DNA from: Chryseomicrobium palamuruense
GTDB lineage: Bacteria; Bacillota; Bacilli; Bacillales_A; Planococcaceae
Assembly (NCBI RefSeq): GCF_042649045.1
Contig: NZ_JBHSEF010000026.1
Coordinates: forward strand, 1 to 64,000
Length of the DNA: 64,000 nt
Direction: 5' to 3'
Below the pieces are notes generated by a model. It had not been told where the DNA came from, did no database searches, and saw only the letters and a list, made by a program, of their open reading frames with translations. Position 1 is the stretch's first letter. Each line of letters starts with the position of its first letter. This document shows, piece by piece, positions 16,282 to 24,251 of the stretch. Both the position numbers and the translations under genes were made by a program.

Positions 16282-17601
16282 ATGCGTCATTTAATTCGTA
16301 ATATTATAGTAGAAACCCCATCAAAACCTGGAAATTTAGGGCTTGTTACATCAGCCATTGGAGCGGCAGAAGGCGACATAGGTGATATTAAGACCATTAA
16401 GAGTGGTCCACTTTCCACTGTTCGTGACATATCTGTGACCTGTAAAGATGAGGTCCATCTCCAGCAAGTCGTGCAGAACATTGAAACGATTGGAAATGGT
16501 ATTAGTATTCATGCGGTGACGGATGATGTGTTGAAAGCCCATGAAGGTGGAAAAATTGCGATGAAGAGCACATTAGACGTACGCTCTTTAGGAGATCTTC
16601 AGCGTGTCTACACACCAGGAGTAGCAAGTGTATGTTTAGAGATTGAAAAAGATCCAGAACAAGCAAAATACTTCACTTCAATTGGGAAATCAGTCGCCAT
16701 TGTTACTGACGGGACGGCGATTCTTGGACTTGGGAATATTGGTTCTGTTGCGGGCATGCCTGTCATGGAGGGAAAAGCCGTCTTACTTGATCACTTTGTA
16801 GGACTAAGTGGCATTCCGATTCTCCTTGATACAAGTGATCCAGACGAAGTTGTCGAGACGATTAAGCATATTTACCAAGGATTCGGAGCCATCTTATTAG
16901 AAGACATTGGTTCTCCTCACTGCTTTGAAATCGAAGAACGGTTGAAGGCGGAGTTACCGATTCCTGTGATGCACGACGATCAACACGGAACAGCTGTCGT
17001 GACACTGGCTGCCGTACTGAATGCTTGTAAAGCAACAGGTGTAGATCCGACGAAAGCAGTAGTTGGTCAAATTGGACTTGGGGCAGCCGGTTTAGCCATT
17101 GTCCGTATGCTTCTTGCTTACGGTGTCAAAGATGTGTTTGGCATCGACCGTCAACCGGATGCGATGGAACGCTTGCATAAATACGGTGGAAAATCGAAAG
17201 ACTCCCTCGAAGACATGATGGCAGAATGTGATATCATCATTGCGACTACAGGAGTGGAAGGGTTGATTAAACCGGAGATGGTGCGAGAAGGTCAAATTAT
17301 TTTGGCGCTGTCGAATCCGAATCCAGAAATTCTTCCTACAGAAGCAATTAAAGCCGGGGCGGCTTTTGCAGCAGATGGTCGCTCTGTCAATAATGTCGTT
17401 GGATTCCCTGGTATTTTCCGCGGAGCCCTAGATGCAGAAGCGAAAGAAATCACGTATCCGATGTTAATTGCCGCAGCGGAAGCGATTGTGAATCACACGC
17501 GTAAAGGGGAATTGATTCCTACGCCACTGGATCCTGCACTTCACCTAGTGGTTTCTCGTGCGGTAGAAGAAGCAGCGACGCTTGAAAAGAAGAATGTTTA
17601 A
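16282..17601 (+). CDS. NAD-type malic enzyme with N-terminal ACT domain
   Basis: This 439-residue enzyme oxidatively decarboxylates malate to pyruvate. Residues 1-80 are an ACT regulatory domain (RHLIRNIIVETPSKPGNLG). The catalytic malic domain follows with YTPGVASVCLEI, VTDGTAILGLGNIG and MHDDQHGTA. The C-terminal Rossmann domain carries GQIGLGAAGLAIVRML. An ACT domain suggests allosteric control by a small metabolite, not identifiable here. Cofactor preference cannot be fixed by eye. The gene is monocistronic with its own promoter and a terminator shared with mnmM. Confidence 0.92.
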   Translation: MRHLIRNIIVETPSKPGNLGLVTSAIGAAEGDIGDIKTIKSGPLSTVRDISVTCKDEVHLQQVVQNIETIGNGISIHAVTDDVLKAHEGGKIAMKSTLDVRSLGDLQRVYTPGVASVCLEIEKDPEQAKYFTSIGKSVAIVTDGTAILGLGNIGSVAGMPVMEGKAVLLDHFVGLSGIPILLDTSDPDEVVETIKHIYQGFGAILLEDIGSPHCFEIEERLKAELPIPVMHDDQHGTAVVTLAAVLNACKATGVDPTKAVVGQIGLGAAGLAIVRMLLAYGVKDVFGIDRQPDAMERLHKYGGKSKDSLEDMMAECDIIIATTGVEGLIKPEMVREGQIILALSNPNPEILPTEAIKAGAAFAADGRSVNNVVGFPGIFRGALDAEAKEITYPMLIAAAEAIVNHTRKGELIPTPLDPALHLVVSRAVEEAATLEKKNV

Positions 17602-17605
17602 TATG

Positions 17606-17640
17606 AAAACAACCCATTCTAGCGAACGGGTTGTTTTTTC
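17606..17640. terminator. Bidirectional terminator, malic enzyme / mnmM
   Basis: AAAACAACCCATTC and GAACGGGTTGTTTT pair with one A-C mismatch around TAGC, with a T run on the plus side and A residues on the other. Confidence 0.75.
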
Positions 17641-18191
17641 TTTTCTATAACAACAAGCTCCGGGGGAGAGTTTTGTTGATTTAAAAAAGCTGTATGAAGA
17701 ACTTGGAATTGTTCCTGTGGCAAATCAGCAACCTGTTGTAAAACCCTTTCTCTTTCACGCTTTCCACTTTCATGCCCATGATAAAGGACAATAACGGTTC
17801 GTCCGCCTGGTAAGAGAAGATTGAGTGTCCCCAGGATGGCTGTCCACGTTGAGTCACTTGTGGTGGTAATGCTGCGATCGGCACCTGGAAGATAGCCTAA
17901 ATTGAACATTGCTGCTCGAATGGGCAGAGTTACAACTGTTGATAAATCCGCATGACTCCCATGGTAGAGTGTGACTTGATGAATCGCCTGTTCTCGCACA
18001 AGTCGTTCACGTGTCGCATCAATAGCGGCTGCTTGGATATCAAAGGCGGTGACTTTGCCATTTTTCCCCACCAGTCTAGCAAGAAATAAGGTATCATGCC
18101 CGTTTCCAGCTGTGGCATCCACTACGTGATCTTCCGGCAATACAATCTCTTTCATATAGCTTTTCGCTTGGTTTAGAGCATTTTGAAGCAT
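17619..18191 (-). CDS. mnmM: tRNA (mnm5s2U34) methyltransferase MnmM (YtqB family)
   Basis: This 190-residue SAM-dependent methyltransferase carries motif I VVDATAGNGHDTLFLA near residues 24-39 and the HGSHADL and FNLGYLPG segments typical of the YtqB family. B. subtilis YtqB has been identified as the enzyme that methylates 5-aminomethyl-2-thiouridine at tRNA position 34. The ATG at 18191 is chosen over one 18 bp upstream because it lies at proper distance from AAAGGATG. Older annotations call this family a putative rRNA methylase. Confidence 0.85.
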   Translation of the reverse strand: MLQNALNQAKSYMKEIVLPEDHVVDATAGNGHDTLFLARLVGKNGKVTAFDIQAAAIDATRERLVREQAIHQVTLYHGSHADLSTVVTLPIRAAMFNLGYLPGADRSITTTSDSTWTAILGTLNLLLPGGRTVIVLYHGHESGKRERERVLQQVADLPQEQFQVLHTAFLNQQNSPPELVVIEKKKQPVR

Positions 18192-18225
18192 ATATTCGCA
18201 TCCTTTCAATTTCTAGTTTATCATC

Positions 18226-18254
18226 TTGTTGGAAGTCAGAGAAAGGACTACAAT
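18226..18254 (+). promoter_or_regulatory. Probable sigma-A promoter of the MFS gene
   Basis: TTGTTG (18226-18231) and TACAAT (18249-18254) are spaced by 17 nt, 26 nt before the start codon of the transporter. Confidence 0.55.
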
Positions 18255-18280
18255 GAGTGGAGTGAATGGAGATGTGAACA

Positions 18281-19453
18281 ATGCCGAAATCGGTGTGGCT
18301 TTTGGTCATCGGAATGCTGATTAATGTAACGGGAAACTCATTACTTTGGCCTTTAAATACAATTTATATGAATGAATACTTAGGGAAATCGTTATCTGTA
18401 GCAGGTCTCGTGTTGATGGGAAACGCTGCTGCTGGGATAGTTGGAAACCTTTTAGGTGGCTGGATGTTTGATAAAGTGGGTGGCTATAAGGCAATTATGC
18501 TTGGTATCACTATCACACTTGTGGCGCTTATCGGACTTAATTTTTGGCATGGCTGGCCGCATTATGTATGGTTTATGATTCTCATTGGTCTTGGCGGCGG
18601 AATAGTATTTCCGAGCATGTATGCCCTTGTCGGAACTACATGGCCAGAAGGAGGACGAAAAGGATTTAATGCGATTTATCTTGCTGTGAATGTCGGCGTT
18701 GCACTTGGACCTGCAGCTGCAGGAATTATTGCCAGTTACTCCTTTGACTATTTATTTACGGCCAATATGTTGATGTATATACCGTTTTTCTTTTTAGCAC
18801 TTGTTGCTTACAAAGGCTATGATCGTCGCGCAGTAGCTTCTACAAATGTTGTGCAAGAAAGCAGTCGAATCGATCGGAAAGCACCTTTTTATGCCCTCTT
18901 GTTAATATCCGGAGCATATCTTTTGGCGTGGGTCGGTTATGTGCAGTGGCAAACAACGATATCTACTTATACGCAAGAGATTGGTATTAGTCTGAAACAA
19001 TATAGTCTTCTATGGACAATTAACGGAGCGATGATTGTACTTGCGCAACCACTTATCGCCCCTCTTGTGAAACGACTCGAAAACCGAATCAAACTCCAGA
19101 TGGTCGTCGGCCTTGTTATTATGTTTAGCTCGTTCATTGTGGTGGCGTTTGCTGAAGAGTTCTCCATGTTCGTCGTTTCTATGGTCATATTGACACTAGG
19201 TGAAATGTTCGTCTGGCCAGCCGTACCTACAATTGCCAATCAACTCGCTCCGGAGGGAAAAATCGGCTTTTATCAAGGGATTGTAAATAGTACCGCAACA
19301 ATTGGTCGAATGATTGGCCCTCTTGCAGGGGGGATTCTTGCAGATGTCTACGGAATGAGTTTTATGTTGCTTTTCATTACTTTGTTTGTGGGAGCTGCTA
19401 TTATCCCAGCCCTCCTATATGACCGTCCGCTTCGTCAAGAATCTTCTGATTAG
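18281..19453 (+). CDS. Major facilitator superfamily transporter
   Basis: This 390-residue protein has about twelve hydrophobic helices and the MFS loop 2-3 motif region (GNLLGGWMFDKVGGYK, residues about 56-71). The loop 8-9 counterpart and the motif C-like GPAAAGIIASYSFDYLF (fifth helix) point to a drug:H+ antiporter-type exporter, similar to YttB of the same B. subtilis neighbourhood. The substrate cannot be inferred. GGAGATG precedes the ATG. It ends about 90 bp before the CoA-transferase pair. Confidence 0.85.
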   Translation: MPKSVWLLVIGMLINVTGNSLLWPLNTIYMNEYLGKSLSVAGLVLMGNAAAGIVGNLLGGWMFDKVGGYKAIMLGITITLVALIGLNFWHGWPHYVWFMILIGLGGGIVFPSMYALVGTTWPEGGRKGFNAIYLAVNVGVALGPAAAGIIASYSFDYLFTANMLMYIPFFFLALVAYKGYDRRAVASTNVVQESSRIDRKAPFYALLLISGAYLLAWVGYVQWQTTISTYTQEIGISLKQYSLLWTINGAMIVLAQPLIAPLVKRLENRIKLQMVVGLVIMFSSFIVVAFAEEFSMFVVSMVILTLGEMFVWPAVPTIANQLAPEGKIGFYQGIVNSTATIGRMIGPLAGGILADVYGMSFMLLFITLFVGAAIIPALLYDRPLRQESSD

Positions 19454-19502
19454 TCGAACAGTTAGGTTGCGGACGTAGGTGTTATTCTGCTTTAATTAAA
19501 TA

Positions 19503-19516
19503 TGAAAGCGTTTTTA
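19503..19516. promoter_or_regulatory. cre-like CcpA site upstream of the CoA-transferase genes
   Basis: TGAAAGCGTTTTTA matches the cre consensus TGWAANCGNTNWCA at 13 of 14 positions. It lies just before the ribosome binding site. A tentative promoter (TTGCGG at 19467, TTTAAT at 19491, 18-nt spacing) would place it at the transcription start, a repressing position. Confidence 0.68.
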
Positions 19517-19540
19517 CATACGATAGGGAGGATTTACAAC

Positions 19541-20230
19541 ATGAAGCCAATCTATTCTTCTGCAGAAGAAGCAGTCAGCCAAATTCAAGATGGAGCTACA
19601 TTAATGGTAGGTGGTTTTGGTCTTGTCGGTATTCCGGAGCAACTGATTATCGCCTTGGTCAATAAAGGTGTAAAAGATTTAACCGTCATCTCTAACAACT
19701 GTGGAGTCGATGAATGGGGGCTTGGATTATTACTTAAGAACAAACAAATAAAAAAGATGATCGGCTCTTATGTCGGTGAAAACAAAGAATTTGAACGCCA
19801 AGTGTTATCTGGTGAGATTGAAGTCGAATTAACGCCACAAGGAACGCTTGCAGAAAAATGCCGTGCAGGTGGTGCAGGGATTCCTGCGTTCTTCACGCCT
19901 GCTGGAGTGGGTACTACTGTAGCTGAAGGCAAAGAAGTGCGTGAATTTAACGGTAAGGAATACGTTCTAGAAGAAGCGTTAACTGCTGATTTTGCGCTCG
20001 TACGTGCAGCGAAAGCGGATAAATTCGGGAACCTCATTTATAACAAGACAGCGCAAAACTTTAATCCAATGATGGCTGCAGCTGGAAAAATTACGATTGC
20101 GGAAGTAGAGGAAATCGTTGAAACAGGTGATCTCGACCCAGCGATGATTCATACACCAAGCGTGTATGTCCAAGGTCTTTTCCAAGCGAACCAAGAAAAA
20201 CGGATTGAACGTATGACGACGCGGGATTAA
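19541..20230 (+). CDS. scoA: 3-oxoacid CoA-transferase subunit A
   Basis: This 229-residue protein is the A subunit of a class I CoA-transferase, which moves CoA between succinyl- or acetyl-CoA and acetoacetate or another 3-oxoacid. The glycine-rich VGGFGLVGIPEQLI lies near residue 24, with FFTPAGVGT and NKTAQNFNPMMAAAG further on. The ATG at 19541 follows GGGAGG; an in-frame ATG at 19502 overlaps the cre-like box and is rejected. It pairs with the B subunit 19 bp downstream. The exact acid substrate is not certain. Confidence 0.9.
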   Translation: MKPIYSSAEEAVSQIQDGATLMVGGFGLVGIPEQLIIALVNKGVKDLTVISNNCGVDEWGLGLLLKNKQIKKMIGSYVGENKEFERQVLSGEIEVELTPQGTLAEKCRAGGAGIPAFFTPAGVGTTVAEGKEVREFNGKEYVLEEALTADFALVRAAKADKFGNLIYNKTAQNFNPMMAAAGKITIAEVEEIVETGDLDPAMIHTPSVYVQGLFQANQEKRIERMTTRD

Positions 20231-20249
20231 TTAAAAGGAGGAATCAACG

Positions 20250-20909
20250 ATGACACTTTCAACACGTGAGTTTATTGCGAAACGCGCAGAGATGGAAATC
20301 GAAGACGGAAACTACGTTAACTTAGGAATTGGAATTCCTACACTTGTTGCAAACTTTATTTCACCTAATAAGACAGTGGTACTCCAATCTGAAAATGGTC
20401 TACTTGGAATTGGACCATACCCGACAAAAGATCAGGTTGACCCGGATTTGATCAATGCCGGTAAAGAGACGGTCACAACGATTCCAGGTTCGGCATTTTT
20501 CACGAGCGCAGAGTCTTTTGCCATGATCCGCGGAGGCCATATTGATGTTGCGATATTAGGCGGCATGGAAGTTTCTGAAAAAGGAGATCTAGCGAACTGG
20601 ATGATTCCTGGAAAGATGATAAAAGGGATGGGCGGTGCGATGGACCTTGTTCATGGCGCGAAAAAAATCATTGTCATCATGGATCACGTGGCAAAGGACG
20701 GATCACCGAAGATTAAGAAAGAGTGCTCGTTACCACTGACAGGTAAAGGCGTCGTTAACATGATCATCACAGACCGTGCTGTAATTGAAGTGACAGAAAA
20801 CGGTCTAATTCTGAAAGAAGTTTTTGAAGGGCATACTATCCAAAGTGTGGTCGAAGCGACAGAAGCAAGCTTGACTATAGACGATGTAAAAGAGAATGTC
20901 TCTTTTTAA
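20250..20909 (+). CDS. scoB: 3-oxoacid CoA-transferase subunit B
   Basis: This 219-residue protein is the B subunit and contains the catalytic glutamate, E48, in the motif QSENGLLGIGP; this residue forms the glutamyl-CoA thioester. It follows scoA in the same operon behind AAAGGAGG. Together with the upstream cre-like site, the pair looks like a catabolite-repressed route for using acetoacetate or fatty-acid breakdown products. No good terminator follows; only a 5-bp stem is visible before the leuS promoter. Confidence 0.92.
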   Translation: MTLSTREFIAKRAEMEIEDGNYVNLGIGIPTLVANFISPNKTVVLQSENGLLGIGPYPTKDQVDPDLINAGKETVTTIPGSAFFTSAESFAMIRGGHIDVAILGGMEVSEKGDLANWMIPGKMIKGMGGAMDLVHGAKKIIVIMDHVAKDGSPKIKKECSLPLTGKGVVNMIITDRAVIEVTENGLILKEVFEGHTIQSVVEATEASLTIDDVKENVSF

Positions 20910-20922
20910 TTGAGGAGTTCTC

Positions 20923-20951
20923 TTGAACTTCTATGAAAAGTTCGCTACAAT
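20923..20951 (+). promoter_or_regulatory. Sigma-A promoter of the leuS T-box transcript
   Basis: TTGAAC (20923-20928) and TACAAT (20946-20951) are spaced by 17 nt just upstream of the T-box leader. Confidence 0.78.
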
Positions 20952-20974
20952 ACAATCAATAACATGACAGTGAG

Positions 20975-21194
20975 AAGGACTAGTAAGAACGCGACGATTC
21001 CAAAGAGAGCTGGTGGGTGGTGCAAACCAGTGAACGTGCATTCTGAACTCCCCTTTGAGTCAAACAGACGAACATTGAGTAGTCTGTTTCGTATTCCGCG
21101 TTAAGGAATCAAGTTGAGCAGAATTCTGCTAATTTGGGTGGTACCGCGTGAGACTAAATGACTCTCGTCCCTTTTTCAAGGGACGAGTTTTTTT
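20975..21194 (+). ncRNA. T-box leader of leuS (leucine)
   Basis: Stem I carries the conserved AGAGAGCTGGTGGGTGG region. The likely specifier follows GAA at 21048-21050 and reads CTC, a leucine codon. The invariant T-box GGGTGGTACCGCG lies at 21136-21148. The terminator is CTCGTCCCTT (21164-21173) with AAGGGACGAG (21178-21187) and seven T. Uncharged leucyl-tRNA should stabilise the antiterminator and allow leuS transcription. Confidence 0.93.
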
Positions 21195-21231
21195 ATTGTC
21201 TGAAATGCGCCACCGACAAGGAGGAAATAGC

Positions 21232-23646
21232 ATGAGTTTTCCGCATCAGGAAATCGAAAAGAAGTGGCAACAATTTTGGGACGATCATAAAACGTTCCAA
21301 ACAGTGAATGACAACGAAAAAGAAAAATTCTACGCACTCGATATGTTCCCCTACCCATCAGGTGCCGGCTTACACGTAGGTCACCCGGAAGGCTACACAG
21401 CAACGGATATCTTAAGTCGTATGAAACGTATGCAAGGGTATAATGTGCTTCATCCAATGGGCTGGGATGCATTTGGCCTACCGGCAGAACAATACGCGTT
21501 AGATACAGGTAATGATCCAGCGGAATTCACAGCACAGAACGTGGCGACATTTAAGCGTCAGATGAAAGAACTTGGCTTTTCTTATGATTGGGATCGTGAG
21601 GTGAACACGACCGACCCGAACTACTACAAGTGGACGCAATGGATTTTTATCCAACTATACAATAAAGGACTTGCTTATGTAGATGAAGTGGCAGTGAACT
21701 GGTGTCCAGCTCTTGGAACCGTCCTTGCAAATGAGGAAATTGTCGATGGTGTTTCTGAACGTGGCGGTCACCCAGTAGAACGTCGTCCGATGCGCCAATG
21801 GGTGCTACGCATTACCGAATTCGCAGAACGTCTACTTGATGATTTAGAAGAGCTTGACTGGCCGGAAAGCATCAAAGATATGCAGCGTAATTGGATTGGA
21901 AAATCAAAAGGGGCAGAAGTCGAATTCGCCATTGATGGAACAGACAAAGCGTTCCGTGCCTTTACGACCCGTCCAGATACTTTGTTTGGTGCAACCTATG
22001 CCGTTCTTGCGCCTGAACATGCGCTTGTTTCAGAAATCACCACTTCGGAGCAAAAAGAAGCAGTCGAAGCGTATTTGGACAAAGTGAAATTGAAGAGCGA
22101 CTTAGAACGTACGGACCTTGCGAAGGAAAAAACAGGTGTTTTCACAGGAGCTTATGCAGTCAATCCTGTGTCAAATGAGAAGATGCCAATCTGGATTGCG
22201 GATTACGTGTTAGCTTCGTATGGTACTGGAGCGATTATGGCGGTTCCAGCTCATGATGAGCGTGATTATGAATTCGCCAAAACGTTTAATTTGCCAATCA
22301 AAGAAGTAGTGGCGGGCGGAGATGTTTCAAAAGAAGCGTACGTCGGTGACGGCGAGCACGTGAACTCTGATTTCTTGAACGGTCTTGGCAAAGAGGAAGC
22401 CATCGGGAAAATGATTGACTGGTTAGCAGATAAAGGCGTAGGCGAGAAGAAAATCACGTACCGTTTGCGCGATTGGTTATTTAGCCGTCAACGTTACTGG
22501 GGAGAGCCTATTCCAATCATCCACTGGGAAGACGGTACGATGACAACGGTTCCAGAAAGTGATCTTCCTCTTGAACTACCTAAGACTACTGATATCAAAC
22601 CAAGTGGAACTGGAGAGTCACCTCTTGCCAATATCGAAGAATGGGTCAACGTCGTTCATCCGGAAACGGGTATGAAGGGTCGCCGTGAAACCAATACGAT
22701 GCCTCAGTGGGCAGGAAGCTGTTGGTATTACATTCGCTATATTGATCCAGATAATGCAGATGCCATCGCGGATCCAGAACTGTTGAAGCGCTGGTTACCT
22801 GTGGATATCTACATCGGTGGTGTCGAACACGCGGTTCTTCACTTACTGTATGCTCGTTTCTGGCACAAAGTATTGTTCGATATTGGTGTGGTTCACACAA
22901 AAGAGCCGTTCCAAAAGCTATTCAACCAAGGAATGATATTGGGTGAAGGTAACGAGAAGATGTCGAAGTCGAAAGGAAATGTCGTAAATCCTGATGACAT
23001 CGTACGTTCTCATGGTGCGGATACACTCCGTATGTATGAAATGTTTATGGGGCCACTTGAAGCAGCCGTGACATGGTCAACCAATGGGTTAGATGGATCT
23101 CGTCGTTTCTTAGATCGTATCTGGCGTTTGATGATGACGGAAGAAGGAACGCTTGCTAGTAAAGTTCAAGATTCTTCTGACACAACACTTGAGAAGGTCT
23201 ACCACCAGACAGTGAAGAAAGTAACGGAAGACTACGAAGGTATTCGTTTCAACACGGCAATTTCGCAATTAATGGTGTTTATCAACGAATGTTACAAAGC
23301 AGACGTTGTGCCAACACACTACGCAGAAGGTTTCGTAAAAATGCTTTCACCAATTGCACCACACGTTGCGGAAGAGCTATGGCAGCATCTTGGTCATAAC
23401 GAGTCCATCACATATGCAGAGTGGCCAACGTATGATGAAAGCAAATTAGTGGATGATGAAGTCGAAATTCCAGTTCAGATTAATGGAAAACTTCGTGCGA
23501 AACTTGTCATCTCTAAAGATGCCACGCGTGAGGAAATGGAGTCACTCGCTCTATCAAACGAAGTCGTGAAGGAATGGACGGATGGCAAAGAAGTCCGTAA
23601 AGTCATTGCAATTCCAGGTAAAATGGTAAATATCGTTGTTGGATAA
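21232..23646 (+). CDS. leuS: Leucyl-tRNA synthetase
   Basis: This 804-residue class I synthetase charges tRNA-Leu. The HIGH-type motif is PSGAGLHVGHPEGYTA near residues 38-53. The CP1 editing domain spans about 220-400, including the threonine-rich FTTRPDTLFGATY. KMSKSKGN is near residue 581, and an anticodon-binding domain completes the C-terminus. The open frame runs upstream into the T-box, but the ATG at 21232 follows AAGGAGGAAA. Transcription is controlled by the leucine T-box. Confidence 0.97.
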   Translation: MSFPHQEIEKKWQQFWDDHKTFQTVNDNEKEKFYALDMFPYPSGAGLHVGHPEGYTATDILSRMKRMQGYNVLHPMGWDAFGLPAEQYALDTGNDPAEFTAQNVATFKRQMKELGFSYDWDREVNTTDPNYYKWTQWIFIQLYNKGLAYVDEVAVNWCPALGTVLANEEIVDGVSERGGHPVERRPMRQWVLRITEFAERLLDDLEELDWPESIKDMQRNWIGKSKGAEVEFAIDGTDKAFRAFTTRPDTLFGATYAVLAPEHALVSEITTSEQKEAVEAYLDKVKLKSDLERTDLAKEKTGVFTGAYAVNPVSNEKMPIWIADYVLASYGTGAIMAVPAHDERDYEFAKTFNLPIKEVVAGGDVSKEAYVGDGEHVNSDFLNGLGKEEAIGKMIDWLADKGVGEKKITYRLRDWLFSRQRYWGEPIPIIHWEDGTMTTVPESDLPLELPKTTDIKPSGTGESPLANIEEWVNVVHPETGMKGRRETNTMPQWAGSCWYYIRYIDPDNADAIADPELLKRWLPVDIYIGGVEHAVLHLLYARFWHKVLFDIGVVHTKEPFQKLFNQGMILGEGNEKMSKSKGNVVNPDDIVRSHGADTLRMYEMFMGPLEAAVTWSTNGLDGSRRFLDRIWRLMMTEEGTLASKVQDSSDTTLEKVYHQTVKKVTEDYEGIRFNTAISQLMVFINECYKADVVPTHYAEGFVKMLSPIAPHVAEELWQHLGHNESITYAEWPTYDESKLVDDEVEIPVQINGKLRAKLVISKDATREEMESLALSNEVVKEWTDGKEVRKVIAIPGKMVNIVVG

Positions 23647-23651
23647 ATAAT

Positions 23652-23681
23652 AGCCGCTTCCTTTAGAGGGAGCGGCTTTTT
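23652..23681 (+). terminator. Terminator of leuS
   Basis: AGCCGCTTCC and GGGAGCGGCT form a 10-bp stem with one T-G pair around TTTAGA, followed by TTTTTC. Confidence 0.85.
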
Positions 23682-23745
23682 CAAAGGACAAAATAAGTAG
23701 ATGATTACTATGAAACCTGTGTTCATAGCATTTTTGCACGTGCGG

Positions 23746-23900
23746 ACCAATGGAGGCTTCGATCCATACCAAATGCATGGTTGATTGATACCAAACGCAC
23801 CCTTTAATGATACCAACTTGCTCGTATTCCTCTCAGTAAAAATTTGATTGAACCCAAAGAGGGCTCTAACCGAACCAAACAGGTCTTTTAATGATACCAA
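23746..23900. repeat. Degenerate short repeat array, ACCAA motif every 21-22 nt
   Basis: The pentamer ACCAA, often as GATACCAA, begins at 23746, 23768, 23790, 23812, 23874 and 23896, with a CCCAA variant at 23853. One position near 23833 is missing. Two copies share the longer TTTAATGATACCAA. Sequence between motifs varies. The array lies between the convergent genes leuS and the flavoprotein gene. Confidence 0.7.
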
Positions 23901-23959
23901 TTATTTTAAAAGCTCCTCTTTTTATCTCAAATCATTTTGTTACCCACTTCTTCGATGAA

Positions 23960-23990
23960 AACAGGGCTGATTCTAAGAATCAGCCCTGTT
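23960..23990 (-). terminator. Perfect 15-bp inverted repeat, probable minus-strand terminator
   Basis: AACAGGGCTGATTCT and its exact complement flank one base. On the minus strand it is followed by TTTTCATC, so it could end the flavoprotein transcript about 250 bp past the stop codon. Confidence 0.6.
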
Positions 23991-24003
23991 CTTATGAGGT
24001 AGG

Positions 24004-24251
24004 TGGAATCGAGTTTGGCAGCCTTGAAATCCATGCCAAATGCCATCGCGGCCATTGAGGCAAAAGGCGCCTCCCTGTCCACGCTGTCATTTGACAGAAT
24101 TTCAGTGCGAGCCTGCTACACATCTAGAGAAATCGAGTTTCGCCACCTAGAAACACACTCCAAAATCATTTGCACCCATTGAGGCAAAGACCGCCTCATT
24201 GGGCACACCTGATTTTCTCGGAGTTTCTGGAGCAGGTGGCTACACATCTAG
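24004..24251. repeat. Diverged 124-bp tandem duplication next to the flavoprotein 3' end
   Basis: Two copies (24004-24127 and 24128-24251) share AATCGAGTTT (24007 and 24131), CCATTGAGGCAAA, CGCCTC and CTACACATCTAG (24116 and 24240), all at 124-bp spacing. The second copy runs into the flavoprotein stop codon. Coding DNA beyond 24251 resembles the start of the unit: TAGTTTTGCAGC against GAGTTTGGCAGC. Confidence 0.72.

Noticed and set aside
23475..23900. Minus-strand open frame of 141 codons across the leuS end and intergenic array
   Set aside because: It overlaps leuS coding DNA and the leuS terminator. Its apparent 7-residue repeats only reflect the 21-nt DNA period.
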